Assembly (NCBI RefSeq): GCF_032854445.1
Contig: NC_088304.1
Span: forward strand, 31,069,732 to 31,133,731
Length of the DNA stretch: 64,000 nt
Source: Liolophura sinensis
Lineage: Eukaryota; Mollusca; Polyplacophora; Chitonida; Chitonidae
Direction of reading: 5' to 3'
In this document: in pieces, positions 1 through 11,800 of the stretch
Numbering within the stretch: position 1 is the first letter of the stretch
How the letters are laid out: each line of letters starts with the position of its first letter
Notes under the pieces: model-generated
Told to the model about the DNA's origin: nothing
Databases searched by the model: none
The model's input: only the letters and a program-made list of their open reading frames with translations
Program-made: the position numbers and the translations under genes

Positions 1-795
1 AGTCGAATAAATAAACAAATGTTTGGGGACACCGCAATATGGTAGTTTACACCGGATATAACATGGCGGTGTCTGCGGAAAAGTAAAACTTCTGACAGGA
101 AACTCACAAAAAATAACAACATGGAGGCATAGTCGTTTCCAGAGATGACCGTGCGATATACGTGAAATAATCGCCAGAAACATATTTCAATTGAGGAAAA
201 ATTCTTGAAATTTGATGGAATGATGGATTCTGTTGTGAGCCTAATAGAATGTTCACTGGTTCATCCAACAAAACCAGCAAAGCGGAAAATCCCGCGGCTA
301 ATTGTCATTCGATCGCAGCAATGACGAAGTGATTACGTAACATCTGACGTAACTGATCGATTTTCGCATCGTGCGAAAATCCTGTGTTTGACCGTTTCAC
401 CGACGCTGTGGTCTTCAGAAGCAAATAGTTCCCTCAGAAAGTTCTCGTCAATAACGGTAAATATTTGAGAATGCTAATTTCGGCATGGAATAAATCGATT
501 TTTACCTATAAGGTCGAGTCTTTGTGATCAAGAACAACTGAACAATGCGTAGAACCTCAAAGTGACTCTGCCCATTAGACTGAGTAAACGCGGGCTGAGT
601 TTGGCTGTATTCAGATTGAAACAAAAGCGGAAAGTGCCATCAATGGCGGTTTACTGTTTCATACAACTAATGGTACCATTATGAAATGGCATTAGTCTGT
701 TAACCATTGTTCCGTCTAAATAAAAGCACGGAGTATTAAAATACCGTGATAATGGGATATATGTGCGTGGTACACTAAGAATGACCTGTTACATG
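1..795. other. Intergenic, nothing recognised
   Basis: No convincing coding region, RNA gene or known repeat is seen here. Open frames are short and have no recognisable family signature. Confidence 0.5.
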
Positions 796-1027
796 TACTC
801 TCAAATACTAATCTGTTAAATTTAACAGCAAGTCTCTTCTTTGAGCGATGCAAGATTGTGTGTTATTCCAGCAGATAATTCTGTTAAATATAGCACAAAG
901 ATTGCATTAGACCAACAGGATATTCTGTTGAAATGACACAGTATTATGTTATAATAACATTATACATTCTAACATCACTGAGACAACATTTTCTGCTAAA
1001 ACTAACAAATGATTTTTTTCGAGTGTA
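796..1027. mobile_element. MITE copy 1 (TA-flanked, TGTTAAA-type inverted termini)
   Basis: A 232-bp AT-rich element bounded by TA on each side. The left end reads TACTCTCAAATACTAATCTG and the right end, read in reverse complement, begins TACACTCGAAAAAAATCATT, so the termini are imperfect inverted repeats of about 35 bp rich in CTGTTAAATTTAACAG. It shares internal sequence (TATTATGTTATAATAACA, ACATTCTAACATCA) with the copy at 3961-4223. There is no coding capacity. The TA duplication and CACTC-type ends suggest mobilisation by a Tc1/mariner transposase; that is inference. Confidence 0.7.
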
Positions 1028-1169
1028 CACATGTACCCCCACCTATAGACGATGCCGTTCTTCAATCTTCTCTTATGTACATGCTATCGCATGGGTACTT
1101 TTGACGAAAATATTAGCTAAAACTTCTCATAACTCAACAAAATGCTTCCAGTCAAACTTGTGTTTTTCC

Positions 1170-1330
1170 TATTGGCTGAGTGATATAGTGCAATTTCGTA
1201 GATCTAATTAATCCGTTCCTGATTACAGATTAACGGATGGCATGTAAGAAAAGTAATAATTCGTGACCTGGAACGGATTAATCCGTTAGATCTACGAAAA
1301 TGCAATCCGTCATCACTCGGGGAACGGTTT
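1170..1330. repeat. Foldback element with long imperfect inverted repeat
   Basis: The left arm GTAGATCTAATTAATCCGTT and the right arm GGAACGGATTAATCCGTTAG are inverted copies, the left lacking four bases. The similarity runs outward through GCAATTTCGTAG / CTACGAAAATGC to CTGAGTGAT / ATCACTCGG. The arms are about 50 bp and the loop about 50 bp. It has no ORF and is probably a small non-autonomous DNA transposon. Confidence 0.6.
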
Positions 1331-1570
1331 TTAACGGAAGATTTTTTTGAGGTCTCCTGTTTAATTTATTGCACCAAGTCATTTCATTTGTTGGTAAATA
1401 TGCTTGTCTCTTTATGTCAACCTCAAGACCTTTAAACCGAATATTGTATATATAACCGAATATATTAACGGAATATTGTACACATTGTCGTTTTAGCTGT
1501 GATAATGATGAGTTATAAGATCAGTTCATGAAACCACACACTGAATGCGTGGATTAGCGTCATGAACCTC
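1331..1570. other. Intergenic, nothing recognised
   Basis: AT-rich sequence between the foldback element and the first SINE, with no supported feature. Confidence 0.4.
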
Positions 1571-1576
1571 GAAAAC

Positions 1577-1886
1577 TGGGGGTGGGGGGGGGGGGGGGGG
1601 GGGGGGGTGGGGGGGGCTCCGAGGCTCAGTCGGTTAGCGCGCTAGCGCAGCGTAGTGACCCAGAAGCCTCTCATCAGTGCGGTTGCTGCGAGTTCAAGTC
1701 CAGCTCATACTGGATTCCTCTCCGGCTGTATGTGGGAAGGTCTACCAGCAACCTGCGGATGGCCGTGGGATTCCCCCCGGGCTCTGCCCGCTTTCCACCC
1801 ACCATAATACTGGCTGCCGTCCCTATAAGTGAAATATTCTTGAGTACGGCGTGAAACACCCAATCAGATAAATAAATACATAAATT
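1577..1886 (+). mobile_element. tRNA-derived SINE with 5' poly-G tract
   Basis: The tRNA-related head (CCGAGGCTCAGTCGGTTAGC as A box; GAGTTCAAGTCCAGCT as B box) is followed by a conserved body (CACCATAATACTGGCTGCCG, GTGAAATATTCTTGAGTACG) and a TAAATAAATA tail. An almost pure G run at 1578-1616, broken by two T, precedes the head. GAAAACTGGG at 1571-1580 and GAAACTGGG at 1887-1895 look like the target-site duplication, so the G run entered with the SINE. The body resembles the conserved-core SINEs (MetaSINE type) of molluscs; that family name is tentative. Confidence 0.8.
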
Positions 1887-1895
1887 GAAACTGGG

Positions 1896-2877
1896 ATCTC
1901 GTACACTCATGCATGAGAAGCAGGAATCGTAGTATGACGGATTACCAGTGTGGGCCTATTATCCATATCTGCTATGCTTCCTAATGATACTACGCACGCT
2001 GACCATCATATGTCATGTCATAAAAATAGACATTCGTGTACCTACCGCCCACCAAAACGGACGTTCCAGGTCAATACTCGTAAGGCCAACTATAACTAAG
2101 AAAGTATATAAAGTACGGAATTAAGACGAATTCATACCAAGAAAGGCAGTCAAGAGATTTTAATGATGTTAGAATTGCCAAAGGAAATTACTAGGTTACA
2201 TTTCTGAATGAAACCAGTATTCAAATCGTGACGAAATAACAAGCAGGTGATCTTCATCGTACACAAGAGTTTCTACTCTGGACAAAGTTCTCTGTCCAGA
2301 AAAATTGACATCTCACCATCCGTTTCGCAAACACGCAAGTATTCACTATGGTGTGAAGACAAAACCAAATGCTTTGATCCAAGTTGAAATTGGTCATTAA
2401 TCTATCGTAATGCTTTATCACAAAGTTGTCAACGCAGCCTAGAATGCAGAAAAGAGTGCACAAAAGAATCCCCATTAAAATAGTATTGAAAGTATTAGAG
2501 ACTATATTTGGCAATTTAAAAAGCAAAAAAGATTTGAATATTAATTGGATTAACGTCACTTTGGCAGTATTTCAGCCATTACCATTGCTACATGTATGTT
2601 ATGTCATGGATTGTAACGGATTTCTGCTTAATCCAGGCGCTCTGACCGATAATCTGGTTAATATATTGATAACCAAAATGCAAGGTTTGCACTCACGTGG
2701 ATTAAACATTGAAGCAATATCTGAAACCGTGTGGGTAGACAGTTTCTGCAAAATATTTTTTCTGTGGTGAGGTACTAACAGAGAGGTAATGTTACAAGGT
2801 TGGTTTTTTGTACATGCGTCGTGAGGGTCAATGGTCATGCAGTTGAGAAGATACTGAATAAAACAATCCTCTGTAGT
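1896..2877. other. Intergenic, nothing recognised
   Basis: Short overlapping open frames on both strands lack family signatures, splice context or codon bias. Nothing is supported. Confidence 0.4.
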
Positions 2878-3098
2878 CTGGTGGTTCTATTGGTTAGCGC
2901 AACAAAATGACCAACAAACATAACCCTCACCGGTGCTGTCTTCTCCTGTTATACGTGAGGAAGCTCTGCTAGCAACCTGCGGAAGACCGTGAGTTTCCCC
3001 CTTAGTCCGCTTTCCTCCTACCATAATGATGGCCGGCGTCATATGAGTGAAATATCCTAGAGTGCGACGTAAAACACCAATCAGATAAATAAATATAA
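2878..3098 (+). mobile_element. Diverged SINE copy
   Basis: Same family as the copy at 1577-1886 but older: TTGGTTAGCGC head, AGCAACCTGCGGAAGACCGT, CACCATAATG-like CTACCATAATGATGGCC, GTGAAATATCCTAGAGTGCG and AGATAAATAAATATAAA tail. Several indels lie in the head. Confidence 0.7.
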
Positions 3099-3552
3099 AA
3101 CATCTGAGACTTTGGATACCATGCCTTTCTATTGTCAAGTTAATAGATTCTATGCAAGAGGAGTGTGTCACAGCTTGATGTCTGGAAGTTTATCAGGACT
3201 TTTATTTTAATATTATATGTAATTAAATATGAAAGGATTAGTGTCAGGATTTAGCTACAGGTTCTAATTTTAGGATTACAACCTGTTTAAACAGTATCGT
3301 ATCGCAGTGAAATTGAGCTGTATTCCTCTTGTAGCTTTCAGGTGTAAAATGACAAGAGCAGATAACGCTGTTTTTGGTGGGTACAAAATCCTTCCTTTTG
3401 CAGTAAACCCACACCTTCCTGTAGGGCCAAATCGACTGAAAACATGAAAAAACTGCCTCTAGGGTTTCATCGACTACTGTTTTTTACAACTGTATGCAGA
3501 ACAGCGAACCATTTCGTGCAGAAATGCGATATGTTTGTTGAACTATATTTGG

Positions 3553-3663
3553 AACCTGCAGGTTCTGTCAAGTTTTCTCCCACCATAATGCTTGCCGCCG
3601 TCGTACAAGTGAAATGTTTTTGGATATCGCGTAAAATAGAATAAATAAATAAATAAATAAATA
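3553..3663 (+). mobile_element. SINE 3' fragment
   Basis: Only the 3' half is present (CTCCCACCATAATGCTTGCC, CGTACAAGTGAAATG) with a long AAATAAATAAATAAATA tail. The tRNA-related head is missing, as expected for 5' truncation. Confidence 0.65.
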
Positions 3664-3822
3664 TAAATTTGTAAGAGTACGTTATAGGGATTGATACTAA
3701 GTAAGACTTTAAGCCCCAAGCATGCATACACACAAGAGTAATAAAGTAAACACTATGTTCCTCTACTGACGTGGTTATTATCGCTCTGTAGGTCCCAGTT
3801 GATGTGATTTTTGGTCGGAAAG

Positions 3823-3846
3823 TGGGTGGGGGGGGGGGGAGGGGGG
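3823..3846 (+). repeat. G-rich homopolymer tract
   Basis: A GTGGGTGGGG run continuing to GAGGGGGG. It lies 160 bp after a SINE fragment and is not attached to one. Confidence 0.7.
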
Positions 3847-3960
3847 TCGGTAGAATTTCACTTATTTGACTCCAGTGACTCCTATTACGAAGATGTCGCA
3901 ATGTACGGATGGTGGACATATAGAGAAGAGATACATGGACCATATTGATTGCGCGTGATG

Positions 3961-4223
3961 TACACTCAACAAAATTAATCTGTTACATTTAACAGAGAGT
4001 CAGTTGTCTGTGCGATGCTAGTAAGTATTCTGTTATTGTAACTGATTGTTCTGTTAAATATAACACACATACTCTATTTGTTTAACATAAAGACTCTATT
4101 AGACTAACATGACATTATGTTAAAATATGACAGAATATTATGTTATAATAACAGAATACATTCTAGCATCAACTCAGACGACAGACTTTCTGTTAAAATT
4201 AACAGATTAATTTTTAGGGTGTA
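3961..4223. mobile_element. MITE copy 2 (TA-flanked, TGTTAAA-type inverted termini)
   Basis: A 263-bp relative of the element at 796-1027. The left end starts TACACTCAACAAAATTAATC and the right end, reversed, starts TACACCCTAAAAATTAATCT, giving inverted termini of about 38 bp containing CTGTTANATTTAACAG. The internal core TATTATGTTATAATAACAGA is shared. It has a TA boundary on both sides and no ORF. Confidence 0.75.
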
Positions 4224-5964
4224 TTCTTGGGGGCTGCATAGTAAGACGGTCAAATTTGTAACTGCAGGCTATTGTACACGGCATATTTCACATTGATTCC
4301 CAAGGTCATCCCAAGTGTGGATATATCAATGTCGGCATCGGTAAACCGTATGTTACCAGTTATCCAGGCGTTTAAAACTTTTAAGTCAAACAAGTCAAAC
4401 CAACATCCATCATGTTTTGAAATTGAACATCCGCTAGGTTTCAGCAAGTACGTACTGTGCTTGTCTTCTTTAAGGCGAGGGTGCTCTAGTTATTGGATTT
4501 CGTTGTCAAAATTTTATTCATTTATTTGTTTATTTATTTGGCGGCCAGCATAATGGTGAGAGGAAACGTGGCTGCGCTTTCGTGCTAATCCCCTCAGCCA
4601 CGGTGGCCTCAGAGTGAAATATATGTGGGATATCGCGTGTGCAAGTGAGATAATTAAGTGGTAAGAGCTACAATTTACACCTGTTTTCCGGTGTAGGCAT
4701 TATTCTGAAAGGGCTTATCGGACTCGCCCTGACTCACCCTGACACAAGAAGGCACAGAATATGTACACATACCTATACGAATCCTCGTGGTCATATGATG
4801 AAAAACTCCGCATGATCTGATTGGTCGATTCAAATGTGAACGTAACAAATGCTAGTATACATGTGTACGTTTTAGGACAGTGGTTTAACGCTGTATATGT
4901 AAGAATAGTTCACAAAGTTTTATGACGATGTACACTTTTTACGAGAACATTAACTAACAAATTATGTGACAATCCATGCAGTGTTCCAAACTGGAAAGGC
5001 AAGGTGAAAGGGGTTGGAATATTACAGCGAGAGCTAGAAACAAAGGCGAAGCGGTCAGATCCATAAGTGTGTATTAGGTAAGTGTCAGAGTGCATGCAAA
5101 TAGCCGAGGGTTCGATATCAGTAACAATGTCCATTATTAAGCTGAAAACAGTGGACTTCAAAGGTACTTGTGATATGGACAGTGTTAGGGTGGGGGACAC
5201 GGATTGAGTTGGAGTTCAAGTGATCGAGTGAGGGAGGGGAGTAAGTTATCACGAGAAGGGTACGGTTTTAGATGAAGGGCAGAAGACAGCGTGCACCTTA
5301 ATCCAGGCCCTAAGTAGCCAAGTCAACTAAAACAGCACTTCATTTCACGCAAGACTGTAACGCAGTAAAGACACTTGTCTATACTGCTGTTAAAGATTTC
5401 AAGGAATTCTATCTCAGGTATGATTGTTTTTGTTCTTTATTCGAGTTTTACAATGTTTTTGTTTGATTTGTGCAGAAAATGGCGAAGTTTAAAGTCACAA
5501 ACCAGCGATCAGTAGTAATTGCCAGGAAATTTCAATCTGAAGTAGAATCCTGTGTCATTTGTGTCAAAAATGTATGAAATATAATATTTATTTCATTGCA
5601 TGATAACTATTTTGAACCAATACAGGACTATGTTGGCAAACTTCGGTCACGACGGTAAACAACTGAAATTTTCTGATGAACTTTCCAGCGTATTGCACGT
5701 AATAATACTTATGGATTTCAGCGACAAGACTGTGCAAAACATCACTTATCGTCACCAAAGTGCTGCAACGAGACGACTGTATTATTGCAAGTGTTAAGAA
5801 ACTAAAATCTGAAACACTGGCTTGCGTGTCCCACAGCAGTCTTAGCAAGCCTGTGATCAATGTTTTTAACATTCACAACTGTAGAAATGGAGCAAAAAAA
5901 GAGCTAATTCATGAACCCTTGCTCTTTGTAAGAATTAAGAACAAAATTGCACACTTTCCAAACA
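4224..5964. other. Intergenic; one possible rearranged SINE scrap
   Basis: Mostly featureless. At about 4515-4575 an inverted SINE scrap (TTTATTTGTTTATTTATTTG, GCGGCCAGCATAATGGTGAG) is followed by a forward-oriented piece (AGAGTGAAATATATGTGGGA), which suggests a rearranged insertion. No gene is supported. Confidence 0.4.
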
Positions 5965-6150
5965 CAATATTATTTGTGTGTAGCAGGAAACGTGAAGGAC
6001 ATTAAGTTCCGCCTTTTAACATAGATATGTTGTCACACAAGCTAGACACTTAATACATGTGCAATGCTACAAATATTGATGATTTTCTCCTTTGCGCTGT
6101 TCCGTTTCTGTATAGAACACTTGAAAACTTTAACTGCTCTTATTAAGAGG

Positions 6151-6223
6151 GAGCTTGTGGTGCAATGGACAACACGCATGAACACGTATGAGGAATTTAC
6201 ATATTCGAATCCTGGCAAGTTCG
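6151..6223 (+). pseudogene. tRNA-Arg relic, leftmost unit
   Basis: 73 nt, collinear with the array tRNA. The anticodon triplet ACG is still at 34-36, but U33 is replaced by C, two anticodon-stem pairs are lost (28-42, 30-40) and the T-stem 5' strand reads ACATA instead of CCAGG. It is not expected to be functional. Confidence 0.75.
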
Positions 6224-6695
6224 TATTATTTTTCCTGCATTTCGGCCATCGGATATTCGCTTTGTGTGAATGTTTTATTTAATCCTATTTACTGCATGCC
6301 TACCCAGCCAAAATCACATGTTGATGTGGATTTATAGTTGAGATATTTTCGTATACATTCTTTCTTTATGTACTTGTTTGATGGATGTTTAACACTTCAC
6401 TAAAGAACAGCAAATTTTATTAGTGTACTAAACCGAAGCAAACAGAAAAAACTCTCAAATCAGGAAAGTTACTGCTGAATTCTTCAACGTCCGAAATATA
6501 TTTGTTGGCTTAATATTCCTTGTGTCTAGTAGAAAATGTGCAGGACATTATGTTCCGACTTTTAACCTATATATGTTGTCACACTCGCTCAACATTTAAT
6601 ATATGTGTAATGCTACAAACATCAAAGGTTTTTCTCCTTTGCGCTGTTCCATTTCTTTATCGAACACTTGAAAACTTTAGCGGCTTAATCGTTGT

Positions 6696-6768
6696 GGGCT
6701 TGTGGCGCAATGGATAACGCGCCTGACTACGGATCAGGAGATTCCAGGTTCGAATCCTGGCAAGCTCG
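6696..6768 (+). tRNA. tRNA-Arg(ACG), intact, left flank
   Basis: Identical to the core consensus over all 73 nt even though the surrounding spacer is of the diverged type. It is followed by TAGA and a seven-T run (6773-6779), a stronger Pol III stop than in core units. Preservation inside a decayed spacer suggests it is, or recently was, functional. Confidence 0.9.
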
Positions 6769-7581
6769 TAGATTTTTTTGTCACATTTCAGCCATCGGAT
6801 ATTCGCTTTCTTTGAGTGTTGTATTTTTTTCCATTTACGGCATGCGTACACAGACAAAATCACATCTTGATGTGGACTTATAGTTGAGATATTTTCGTAA
6901 ACTTCATTCTCTATATATTTGTTTGTTGGATGTTTAATACTTCGCTAAAAAACAGCAAATTTTATTAGTGTACTAAACCGGAGCACATATAAAAAAACTC
7001 CCACATCAGGAAACTTACTGCTCAGTACTTCAACAGCCCAAATATAATTTTGGAAAGCAAGTGGTATTTAGCTATCTTCATACAAGACCACACAAGGGAG
7101 CACTGCACACCACTGTCTAATATTTATTAAATACCATTACACCCATGGGAACAGGTAAATGCAGAAAATTCTTTGTCCTAATATTTGATATAACCATGGT
7201 GTGACCTAAAAATTTAGTACTTTAAAAATAATTTACATTGAACCCTTAAATTTTCGTTAAATTTGTCTTGTGTTAGTAGCAATTAAAAATTTGATTGATT
7301 GATAATTACCATGCTTTCTTTGCGTGACCTTCTGTCAGTCTGACGAGCGTATCTTGTGGCACACGATAAGATGACTCGTGCTTCTTTGTTGGTTAAATAT
7401 TTCTTGTGTGTAGTAGGCAATGTGCAGGACATTATGTTCCGACTGTTAACCTATATATGTTGTCACACCCGCTCAACACTTAAAATATATGTAATGCTAC
7501 GAATAATGATGGCTTTTCTCTTTGGCGCTGTTCCATTTCTTTATCGAACACTTGAAAACGTTAGCCGCTTGTATCCGTTGT

Positions 7582-7654
7582 GGGCTTGTGGCGCAATGGA
7601 TAACGCTCCTGACTACGGATCAGGAGATTCCAGGTTCGAATCCTGGCAAGCTCG
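7582..7654 (+). tRNA. tRNA-Arg(ACG), G26 to T variant
   Basis: Differs from consensus only at position 26 (AACGCTCC for AACGCGCC), between the D and anticodon stems, so the cloverleaf is intact. It is followed by TAAGC and only four T (7660-7663). This is the last unit before the LINE. Confidence 0.85.
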
Positions 7655-8273
7655 TAAGCTTTTGTCACATTTCGGCCATCGCATATTCGCTTTCTTTGAA
7701 TGTTGCATTTCGTCCATCTACTGCATGTGCACACAGCCAAAGTCACATGTTCATGTGGATTTATAGTTGAGATATTTATGTATAACTTCATTTTTTATAT
7801 ATTTGTTTGATGAATGTTTAACACTTCACTAAAGAACAGCAAATTTTGTTAGTGCACTAAACCGGGGAGAGTGTGCTAGACGCCGAAGTGAACGGACGTG
7901 TCGGTTATTCTCTGCTGTTTACACATTTGTGCAACAACAACGCTTGTTTTTGAGACTGATTTTTTGGTGAACTGGGAGCCCACAGAGCTTGAGTTTGGCC
8001 AGTGGTTACTGTTTGGTGAAGGGCGTGTGCCCCGTTGGATCAGGTATGTCCAAGCCCGTGTCGTTTTCGCCTGTAAACAGGCCAAGCAGAACTTTGTCTG
8101 TGTCAATCTCTACACGAAGCAGCCCGGCATTTTCTACGGCTGTCCAGAGGGACTTTATTCCTTTTCTGTCAAGTGTGTTAAATATCAAGACAGAGCTAAT
8201 AAGTTTTCAGAAGAATTATTTAAAGAAACACTTCTATCTCCGCGTGTCTACAGTGGCTGGGCATAATGCCCTA

Positions 8274-8278
8274 GTGAG
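8274..8278. repeat. Target-site duplication GTGAG (left)
   Basis: GTGAG directly before the TG of the LTR element; the matching copy is at 13538-13542. Five bases is the usual length for Ty3/gypsy integrases. Confidence 0.9.
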
Positions 8279-8464
8279 TGTTTCGTCGCTTTGGGTGCTC
8301 CGGGAGTTGAATAATTGAACAGACTTCTGATAGTTCGAACAAGTCAGCTGTTTTACTGAAGATAACATCGGAACGCTACAGCAGGGTCCTGCAACGTCGG
8401 ACCAGGGGAGTATGTAAAACTATACTTATTGGAAACGGACTTACGTTAGGCCAATTACGTGACA
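8279..8464 (-). repeat. 3' LTR of Ty3/gypsy element
   Basis: 186 bp beginning TG and ending CA on the plus strand. It differs from the other LTR at two positions only (about 98.9% identity), which points to recent insertion. Confidence 0.93.
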
Positions 8465-8474
8465 TCCCCCTTTT
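8465..8474 (-). other. Polypurine tract
   Basis: AAAAGGGGGA on the minus strand, immediately before the 3' LTR, the expected plus-strand primer site. Confidence 0.8.
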
Positions 8475-8866
8475 CAACATGAAATAAGTAAAAGAACAAC
8501 TGTGAAAGAAATTACAGTTCTTTGAAACACGACGACTTAAACCAATGTTCTGGATGTTCAACAGTCTCTGAATTGAAGATGTGGAAGAACCTCTGAAAAG
8601 AAACATTTAACAACATGATATAGTGAGTGAAAATTGAAATTAACTCTTCACGGGACTGTCCAGGGCATACACAACCGGTAGCAAAGTCACTGATACGATA
8701 AAGTCAAAAATACAACTTCTCACTGAGATATATAGTCCTGAAAACCTGCTGGCTTTCGCACCACTCGTCCATACGAAGTACGCGTGCTTGGAGTTTCTGG
8801 GTTTACTTCCTGACGCGGTGGACTGGTTGTCCTGGTATCCACGGGGCGATCTTCCTTTTCTGGTAC

Positions 8867-11800
8867 TTAGGCTGGAGTATATATCTCGGGCATTCTTACC
8901 TCTGGGCAGTCTTCCTTTGTCGTTCTTAGATCACGGCTTTTTCTTCTGAACCGTCTTCCATCTTCAGTGTGAATTCTGTAGGAGCGTATGTCTACTTGTT
9001 TGTCAACAACTGCTTTCTGCCACTGTTTGTCTCTGTTGTGGGGCTTAAGTCTTACCACATCTCCAGGTTGCAGATCAGCGAGATCACGAGCGGAACGATT
9101 GTAGTATCGAGCTTGTTTCAGCTTTCTACTTGCCAGTTTATCGGTGACTCTGTCAACAGTTTTCGGCTTGAGAAGTTCGTTGGTTGCTGGTAGAAGAGTC
9201 CTTGTTCTTCGTCCAAACAATCTCTGTACTGATGAGCTACCAATTCCTTCTGCTGGTATGTTTCTCCATTCTAGCAAAGCAAGGAAGGGATCTGTTTTGG
9301 CACGTAGAGATTTGGCCATGAGCTGCTTCACGGTTTTAACTGCGCTTTCCACTTTTTGATTGACCATTTCCATTCAACCATTTGATTGCGGATAACGTGG
9401 CGAAGAAGTAATATGTTCAAACTCATACTTGTCGGCAAACTTCTTAAACTCGGTCGAATTATAGGGAGGGCCATTATCTGACATGAGCTGGACAGGAATT
9501 CCATGACGGGCAAACTGTGATTTCATCGTTTTTATCACTGTAGTAGCCGTTTTGTCATGTAGTCGATCAATCTCGAAGTAGTCAGAGTAATAGTCTGCCA
9601 GTATCATATAATCCTTGCCATCAAACTCAAATAGGTCACAACCCACTTTTTCCCATGGGCGACTGGGAATCTCATGGCTGATGAGAGTCTCTTTCGGCTG
9701 GTTGTTCTGTAAGGCATTGCACGTGTCACACTTAACAAATCGGTAATGTCCTTTATCATGTTCGGCCAGTATACTAGCTCTCTGGCTCGTCGAATGCATG
9801 ACTGAAGACCAATGTGCGATGAGTGGAGTCGGTGCAAGATTTCTGGCCTGACACTAACAGGAACGATAACTCTCTCACCTTTAAACACTATTCCATTCTG
9901 AACGGAGAGTTCATCTCTGAATGGGAAGTATTGCTGTACTGTAAAGGGAGCATCTTCCTTTCTGTCTGGCCATCCATCCTGTATCACTCTCTTCAGTGTT
10001 GACATGGTTGGAGCCGATGACGTGGCTATTTGGATCAACTCTATCCGCTGGTCAGAGATAGCAAGATACTCAACCATATTGATGGATTCTGTCTCGATAG
10101 CTGTTGGACACCTGTCGTCAATTAGCATGACATCTCCATGTTCATTTGTAGCTGTCTTGGAATATGGTAAGTATGCGCGACTGAGTGCGTCGGCAAGATA
10201 CATCTCTGTTCCTTTCTTGTAGGTCACTTCATAATCAAACTTCTGCAGCCTCAATAGCATGCGTTGTAGTCTCTTCGGGGCGCTGTGTAGGCTTTTGCGG
10301 ACGATTGATTCCAGTGGTTTATGGTCGGATTCAATCCTGACTTTCCTTCCATAGACGTATTGTTCTAACCGTTCCATTCCAAAGACAATGGCGAGCATTT
10401 CTCGCTCAATCTGTGCATAATTCTTCTCTGCAGAAGACAAGGAACGCGATGCATAGGTCACCGGCTGGCCATTTTGCATGAGACATGCTCCCAGTCCATC
10501 TTGGGAAGCATCGCATTGAAGTACTGTTTCAGCTTTGTCGTCAAAATATCTCAAAACAGGAGGACTTGACAAGATATCCTTCACTTCCTGAAGACATTTT
10601 CCATGGACTTCTTCATCCCAGAGAAAGTGATTCTCATTTTTGAGAAGTTCTCTTAAAGGGGCAGTTGTCGATGATAGTTTTGGGGCAAATTTCTGGAGGA
10701 AGTTGACCATGCCTAACAGACGTTGTACACTTTTCTTATCCGTCGGGGCTGGCATATCCTTGATTGCCGTCACTTTAGATCCAGAAGAAGACAAGATGTG
10801 TCCAAGGTATGGAACCTCCCGGCACTTGAGTTGAAACTTACTCTGATTCAGTTTAATGTTCTTCTCACGACATCTGTCAATGAAGGCAATCACCTTTCTG
10901 TCGTGATCCTCGTCAGCTTCTTAGTCAGTGTCTCCAACACCAAAAACTAGAACATCATCGTGTACTACTTTCACACCATCTAGACCTTCCAGTGCTTCGT
11001 TGAGTCTACGCTGGAATTCTTCCGGTGCGGTAGAAATACCAAATGGCATACGGAGCCAGCGGTACCGTCCCCAAGGAGTTTCAAAAGTGGTCAGGTGGCT
11101 GCTCTCTTCATCGAGCTCAACGTGCCAGAATCCATTCTTCGCGTCAGCGTGGCTAAAGCATTTAGCATTGGCAAGATCAGGAAGGAGATCATCGATCGTG
11201 GGGGTTGGGTAATGGTTTCGTTTCAGAGCAGAGTTCAGAGGTTTTGGATCGATACACAGACGAAGTCGTCCATCGGGTTTAGAAACCACAACCATTGCTG
11301 AAATCCAGTCAGTAGGCACGGTGACTGGCTTAATTATACCTTTCTTGGTCAGAGTCTCTAACTCTTCTTTCAGTTTAGGCTGAAGAGCAACAGGAACTTT
11401 GCGACATGGCAACTTAACAGGTTGCACTTTGTCCTCGACTTCAAGATGTAGCAGTCCTTCCAGTTTTCCTTCTCCTTGAAAAACATCTCTATAGGAAGAC
11501 TTGATTTCATTCATGGTAACACCAGGCTGTTTCCTTGACTTCACATCATCACTGTGCTGATGCGACAGCAGCATAATATTCTCAGTCTCTACGGTTATAA
11601 GATTCATCTGTTGAACCGCTCTGGCTCCCAACAGAGGTCTGTAGTCACCCTTCACGATGACAAATTCAACGCTGTATTTCCTCCCATTCTTAGGATTTTT
11701 CATTGAAATGCGGCGTTTCCCGACAGGTATAGTTTCTGTTCCATTGAACATAACAAGGGTTGTTGTGGATTTTTCCACTTTCTTCAGTTGTCTGTCATTG

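Larger units (their letters stand above)
5965..7865 (+). repeat. Left flank of the tRNA-Arg tandem array
   Basis: This block holds one short degenerate unit (tRNA relic at 6151) and two units with tRNAs at 6696 and 7582 (886 bp apart). Each unit has a leader with GTGTAGTAGGCAATGTGCAG, CCTATATATGTTGTCACAC and TTTCTTTATCGAACACTTG, the tRNA, a T-run, then an AT-rich trailer. The spacers at 6769-7080 and 7655-7865 are diverged from the core, but 7087-7502 is almost identical to core units. The block ends abruptly in the LINE insertion after CACTAAACCGG. Confidence 0.85.

Noticed and set aside
1582-1854. Open frame starting with a poly-glycine stretch
   Set aside because: It is a translation of the G-run and the adjoining SINE.
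3467-3943. 158-codon minus-strand open frame
   Set aside because: It crosses a SINE fragment and a G-run (giving poly-proline) and has no family signature.
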